Shown here: piece after piece, positions 60,201-64,000 of the stretch | Position numbering within the stretch: position 1 is the first letter of the stretch | How the letters are laid out: each line of letters begins with the position of its first letter | Assembly (NCBI GenBank): GCA_037447655.1 | Contig: JBBHKE010002268.1 | Coordinates: forward strand, 83,568-147,567 | Length of the DNA stretch: 64,000 nt | Direction of reading: 5' to 3' | Source: Zygnema cylindricum | Taxonomy: Eukaryota; Streptophyta; Zygnematophyceae; Zygnematales; Zygnemataceae | The notes under the pieces: model-generated | The model's database searches: none | What the model saw: the letters and a program-made list of their open reading frames with translations, nothing else | What the model was told of the DNA's origin: nothing | Translations under genes and position numbers: made by a program

Positions 60201-60810
60201 ATCCGTGGTAGGAGCACTGGAGACGTCCGGATTCGTCGATTCGGCCCTGCCCAAAGCCAAAAAATAATAAAAAACAATAAAAACAATTAATAATTATAAT
60301 CACAACAATTTAAGGAAGATGAGACTTGCGGTTTCCCAAGGGATTGTTTAAGAGAGTGCCACGTGGCTCTTTCCCACTGACCTCAGAGAGTGGCACGAGG
60401 CGGTGAGGGCATTCGTCAAGAAAGCAGCGCCACTCTCCTGTCACGTCACGCCATAAAACGTACGGACGGCCGAGAATTGTGACCGGGTGAGGACATGACA
60501 CGTCCATGTGACGTGCCACGTGGACGCCGTACCAATGGGACTGCCATGAAAATGGCGGTGGAGGTTCGTCTGTGGGAACGGCAGAAACGACCGGCGACTC
60601 TTTATGCTGCTCGGCGACTATTCTGGCCGACCGGTTGGTAAGACGTTTCCATGTCGCCGTTCCGTTTTTCTGCTGAATTCTCTGGAGACTCCCCTTCAGC
60701 TTCCTGAGATGCGTCAGCCGGTTCTGGGAGTTCCACGTGGCGCACGTGCGAGGGCCGGAAAGCGAGTGGAGACAAGGTTTTGGTTGGCAGAGGGTGGAGG
60801 TCGATGCCAT
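57300..60810 (-). pseudogene. PAO/TIC55/PTC52-like Rieske oxygenase, copy 2 (frameshift in exon 4)
   Basis: Seven exons on minus: 60,810-60,382; 60,246-60,079; 59,906-59,655; 59,314-59,218; 59,098-58,908; 57,934-57,791; 57,622-57,300. Exon 1 is open from MASTSTLCQPKPCLHSLSG, a Ser/Arg-rich transit-peptide-like start, to the first Rieske ligands [12 protein letters not shown] (Cys134, His136); exon 2 gives CSYHGW (Cys154, His157). Exon 3 has the iron motif with Asp253, His256 and His261. Exon 7 has the CxxC pair (CTAC, ~462-465) and a C-terminal membrane segment. Exon 4 is 97 nt instead of 98: GGTTCC for GGTTTCC near 59,302 shifts the frame. Without that, the joined frame would be 534 residues, the size usual for PAO. 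The lesion is in a homopolymer, so a sequencing error is possible. Confidence 0.87.
58845..58880 (-). repeat. G-rich tract after Rieske exon 5 donor (copy 2)
   Basis: Sense strand GGGAGGGGGAGGGGATGGGA about 30 nt past the donor at 58,907. It is the counterpart of 46,825-46,870. Confidence 0.65.
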
Positions 60811-61089
60811 GGCGGAGGAAATGGCGCGCAGGGAAATAATTTGCTGGAATGAAGTAACTCCGAGTTTGAGGTATCAGGGAAGTCGATTTGGAGATGTACG
60901 GCCACGATTAGCGGAGGAGGCGGGAAGGACGGCGACAGCAGGCCTCGGCGATCGGCGATGTCCTGCGTGTGGCTGGTGTGAGACGTCGACGGAAAAGCAT
61001 CTGCGCCACGTGGCGAATGGTGGAGTTGCTGTACGGTATGGGATGGATAGTGACACTCGCCAGGGAATTGTTCGTATTGACGTCGACTA

Positions 61090-61918
61090 ACTTTTTCGTT
61101 ATGACTGCAAGGGTTCAAGGTCTTTGCAGAAGGTTTGTACTTTGTAGGGTTTGAAACTTTGAATTTTGAAAGCGTGTTATATGGTTACGTCAGCGAAAGT
61201 CTTTGGAGATTGAAAAATGTAAAAATAATAAAAATTTAGAAAGCCTGTGGCTTTTCTGGACGATGATTCACTTTATGCTTTGGTATGATGGAAATTTAAA
61301 TGGAAAATGGTTATTGCAGCCGCTCTTTCGTTACAGATCTGAGATCTTTTATTGCTATTGGTCATGTTGGAAGGTCAGAATGTGAAGGATGGTGCCAAAT
61401 ATTGTATTCCTCTAAATGTATTGTTTAAGACTTTAAGTATTTACCACGTTAAACAATCCAAATAATAGTCGCGGGCGACCCGGTGCTTTGCCCTTTGATT
61501 GTCAAGGGCCTATCGTTTTTGTATACGCGGACCAATAGGAGCGTCACAATTTTTCGTAGGAGTTACATGTACTCCACGTATCAATCCGTTTCAGGTAGTG
61601 TACGGATATTTGAGAACACGACAGCGTGGCGTGATGTGACAAATCGCACGCGCAAAAATTAAAAGTACGATACAGTACGTTACTGTACTCTACGGTATTG
61701 ATAACACGACATTTTGGCGTGACGTCAAATTTGTTTGGACGTGAATCGCCTTTGACGCCAACTTACGTCAACATAAACGTCGCGATGTGGTTAATGTTGC
61801 CGTACGACAAAGCGCCGATGACTCAAATCCGTCCGTACAAAACCATCCTTGACGTCGTAGGCCGCGGGTCAATTGTCGCGATCACTTTGTCGTCGTCGCT
61901 GTACTGTACAGTACAGTA
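61090..61918. other. Right flank of unit B, no gene seen
   Basis: Unique, CGTAC-rich sequence. The ~70 bp repeat with the GTCGC/GCGAC hairpin lies at 61,460-61,535, inverted relative to 28,308-28,380. Confidence 0.5.
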
Positions 61919-62457
61919 CACCGCCAATCGTTATTAGCGTGTAAGTTTTTTTAGCGTATAAAAATAATTACCGTGGTGTACGCTATTTAAGAATTTGAAA
62001 ATTTTGGAAAATATCATACATTCTAATTGTTTGGTTATGGTAATTTGGATCTTTGAAAAAAAAAATGTCGGTCGCAAACATGATTACACTAATATAAGTA
62101 TTCGTACAAAATCTGACAAATCGTACACAAATCGTACATTCACACGGTCGAAACGCGGCTGTCGGACGAATATGTGCGAGCGGGATTTTTTACGACCTGG
62201 TTTTTTTTCCTTTTTAGAACGCACATTCTCATGCGTCCGCGGTTACTAAAACTAATTTATTGTACTTTTTAACTTAAAAAGGTACATTTATGTACGGTAT
62301 GTGACTGACCGTACACCACTCTATTTAAGAGACAACGTACTGAAAATAACCCTAAATAGAATTAAGAAAAAAATAGAATGAACTACACTAATGGAGAATA
62401 AAAAAAAAAAAAGCGGGACGGAATTAGCGTACACAACGCTAATAACGATTGGAGGTG
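61919..62457. mobile_element. TA-flanked MITE, CACCGC family, 22-bp TIRs
   Basis: CACCGCCAATCGTTATTAG plus CGT at 61,919 is inverted at 62,436-62,457 with one mismatch in 22. TA flanks both ends. It encodes no transposase. The type fits Stowaway/mariner-like non-autonomous elements. Confidence 0.75.
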
Positions 62458-62612
62458 TAGTGTAGAGGTTTCGAACCGTCCTGTCAAGGGTACAAACTAC
62501 AAAGAATCAATCGTCGCCGTTGCTGCGATATCGTTTCACTTATTTGTACGGCATCGACGGCATCCTGATACCTGTCGTGGCCACCTCGATGTCGTCGGCC
62601 GCGGGTCAGCCA

Positions 62613-62829
62613 CACCGCGCATCGTTATTAGTGTCAAATTGAAAATAGCGTAAAAAAAAAATAGTGTTATTGATTCTAATTTAGTGCCAAAAACGTGGCA
62701 GATTATGGTCCACGTCCTTAAATAGCGTTGCTAATTTAATTTCGAAAATCATGTATACTAACTGCGGAAAAAAATCAGGATTTTAAGAACCCAAATTAGA
62801 GTTAAAAACACTAATAACGATGCGCGGTG
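62613..62829. mobile_element. Short MITE, CACCGC family, perfect 22-bp TIRs
   Basis: CACCGCGCATCGTTATTAG plus TGT at 62,613 is exactly inverted at 62,808-62,829. The right flank is TA, the left CA. At 217 bp it is the most compact family member here and gives the clearest ends. Confidence 0.75.
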
Positions 62830-62956
62830 TAGCGGTGTAGTGTACGGACAGTGGCGTGATGTGATGGGATCGCACGCGCAAAAATGGAAAGTACTTTTGT
62901 TTTACAAGTCCGTCCGTTTACTTCCTTGCTACTGTACTCTTCTAGGTGACGACAAA

Positions 62957-63326
62957 ATGTCAAACGTTTCGATTTCTGAGACCGGCGGTTGTGGACTGCA
63001 TTGTCAACATCTCCCCTTGTCTCGTCATAGGAGCGCGAATCTGGTTCTCTTCCTGTCAACCAACCGGTACCTCTATCTCCCTTTCTTTCCCTCCCTCCCT
63101 CCCTCCCTCCCTTTCCCCTTCATCAATTCTAGATATTTTTAATATTTTATAGAGGAGAGGGAGAGGGAGAGGGAGAGGGAAAGGGAGAGAGAGGAGAGGG
63201 AGGGGAGAAGTAAAGTTATTTGTTTTATGACTGGAGGGTGAGAGGGAAGCTATTGCCAAGTATGCCGTGACATTCGGTGCCTTGGCCGCCCTCACAAGTA
63301 CCCTCCTCGGATCCTTCCTTCCCCAG
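62957..63326 (+). CDS. Possible first two exons of an unidentified gene
   Basis: An ATG at 62,957 opens 36 codons (MSNVSISETGGCGLHCQHLP...) ending ACC AAC CG at a GTACCT donor (63,067). After an intron made of CCCTCC then GAGAGG arrays, an AG acceptor at 63,243-63,244 leads to one base plus 27 codons, EAIAKYAVTFGALAALTSTL and LGSFLPQ, ending CAG|GTACCT (63,326). The phases fit, and the second exon looks like part of a membrane helix. No family is recognised. The gene, if real, would continue rightward. Confidence 0.3.
63080..63215 (+). repeat. CCCTCC array followed by GAGGGA array
   Basis: A pyrimidine run (63,085-63,120) and, after ~35 bp, a purine run (63,150-63,207) lie in the putative intron 63,067-63,244. 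They are partly complementary and could form a long hairpin in RNA. Confidence 0.8.
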
Positions 63327-63479
63327 GTACCTTTTTTTATCTGTTTATGTCAAATCTTGTCATTTTTATTTATCAGTTTTATGCGAAAGCTTTATCTTCT
63401 TTTTGTCATTTGTCAACGTTATCGCACGTTTTTATCAGAGATGTGCTAGTTTAGGAAAATATTCCACCTTATTTAGTGT

Positions 63480-63483
<4 letters not shown>

Positions 63484-63536
<53 letters not shown>
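63484..63536. repeat. AT dinucleotide microsatellite
   Basis: Pure (AT)n of about 52 bp. Flanking open frames (YIYIYI) are artefacts. Confidence 0.95.
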
Positions 63537-63538
<2 letters not shown>

Positions 63539-63689
63539 TTATATGTATACCGCTATAGTTTTATACGCTTAGTTTCACCCTCTTCTTCTCAACACGAAGC
63601 CAACAGTGGTTTCCTTTCACCTCTTCGAATCTTAATAGTGTGGTTGCACAGCCATCTCTGCCAAGATGTTTCATCTTATTTGAGAACTA

Positions 63690-64000
63690 ACTATTTTAGT
63701 ATATATATTTGAACATCTATATCTAACTGTTATAATGTGTTAATTATTAGTGTTAACTAACTATTACATTATATTTTTTATAACAGTTTACATTATATTT
63801 ATCTTAAGAGTTAAAATTAACTGTTATATTATACATATTCTAACAGTTGTAGCTAACCGTTATATTATGTTAATTATTATAAGTATAATAAACTTATACA
63901 TTATAGTAATTATAACAATTGAAACTAACTGTTATGTTATATATATTATGACAATTATATCTAACCATTACATTATGTTTATTACAATTATGTCTAACCA
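63690..64000. repeat. AT-rich degenerate tandem repeat running off the window
   Basis: Repeated blocks of TAACTGTTATATTAT- and TATAACAGTTA-type sequence, alternating in both orientations, at roughly 50-60 bp spacing. The array continues beyond the end. No gene seen. Confidence 0.7.

Larger units (their letters stand above)
51632..61089. repeat. Segmental duplication, unit B
   Basis: Direct copy of 39,441-49,047. Between about 52,008 and 52,225 it differs from unit A because of the MITE end and unrelated sequence. Gene order and orientation are the same as in unit A. Confidence 0.95.

Overview
The window is nuclear DNA of a photosynthetic eukaryote of the green lineage. The evidence is a plastid-targeted D-glycerate 3-kinase, two copies of a pheophorbide a oxygenase/TIC55/PTC52-type Rieske oxygenase, BCS1-type AAA ATPases, GT-AG introns of roughly 100 bp to 1.9 kb, and plant-type Copia and Helitron elements. 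I cannot fix the species; a streptophyte alga or non-seed plant would fit. Most of the sequence is accessory: retroelements, MITEs, tandem repeats and decayed genes.

Layout. 1-1,200: a dispersed repeat and a degenerate ~60 bp tandem array. 1,240-2,650: gag-protease fossil of one Copia family, abutting a second, almost complete but dead Copia element (2,652-8,922). 8,960-9,903: tRNA-like sequence, a TA microsatellite and a diverged solo LTR. 10,310-12,751: GH18 chitinase pseudogene; 17,297-18,345: 5' part of a paralogue encoding signal peptide, hevein domain and start of GH18. 18,572 to at least 24,875: a decayed Helitron (Rep/helicase on the minus strand) with a canonical hairpin-CTAG terminus. 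25,200-29,550: tandem repeats, a hairpin-bearing minisatellite and two PIF/Harbinger-like MITEs with TTA or TAA target duplications. 29,950-38,433: a ten-exon D-glycerate 3-kinase gene whose P-loop lysine codon is TAA and whose last exon is frameshifted. 39,441-61,089: two copies of a ~9.5 kb unit, each with a plus-strand BCS1-like gene converging on a minus-strand Rieske oxygenase gene, separated by a transposon-rich spacer. 61,919-62,829: two clean TA-flanked MITEs. 62,957-63,326: a possible start of another gene, then AT-rich repeats to the end.

How the genes relate. Glycerate kinase closes the photorespiratory cycle in plastids. The Rieske oxygenase belongs to a plastid family active on chlorophyll derivatives. 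BCS1 is the mitochondrial AAA ATPase that handles the Rieske iron-sulfur protein of complex III. Both BCS1 copies look intact. The two Rieske copies carry different lesions: copy 1 has lost a [2Fe-2S] cysteine and has two 1-nt deletions in exon 1; copy 2 has a 1-nt deletion in exon 4. No single copy reads through, although each is intact where the other is broken.

Striking sequence-level signals: G-rich arrays just downstream of splice donors and C/T arrays just upstream of acceptors in several genes; eleven exact copies of the palindrome GCCACGTGGC; at least three MITE families with clear terminal inverted repeats; and a 27-bp near-perfect inverted repeat bracketing the whole spacer of the duplication.
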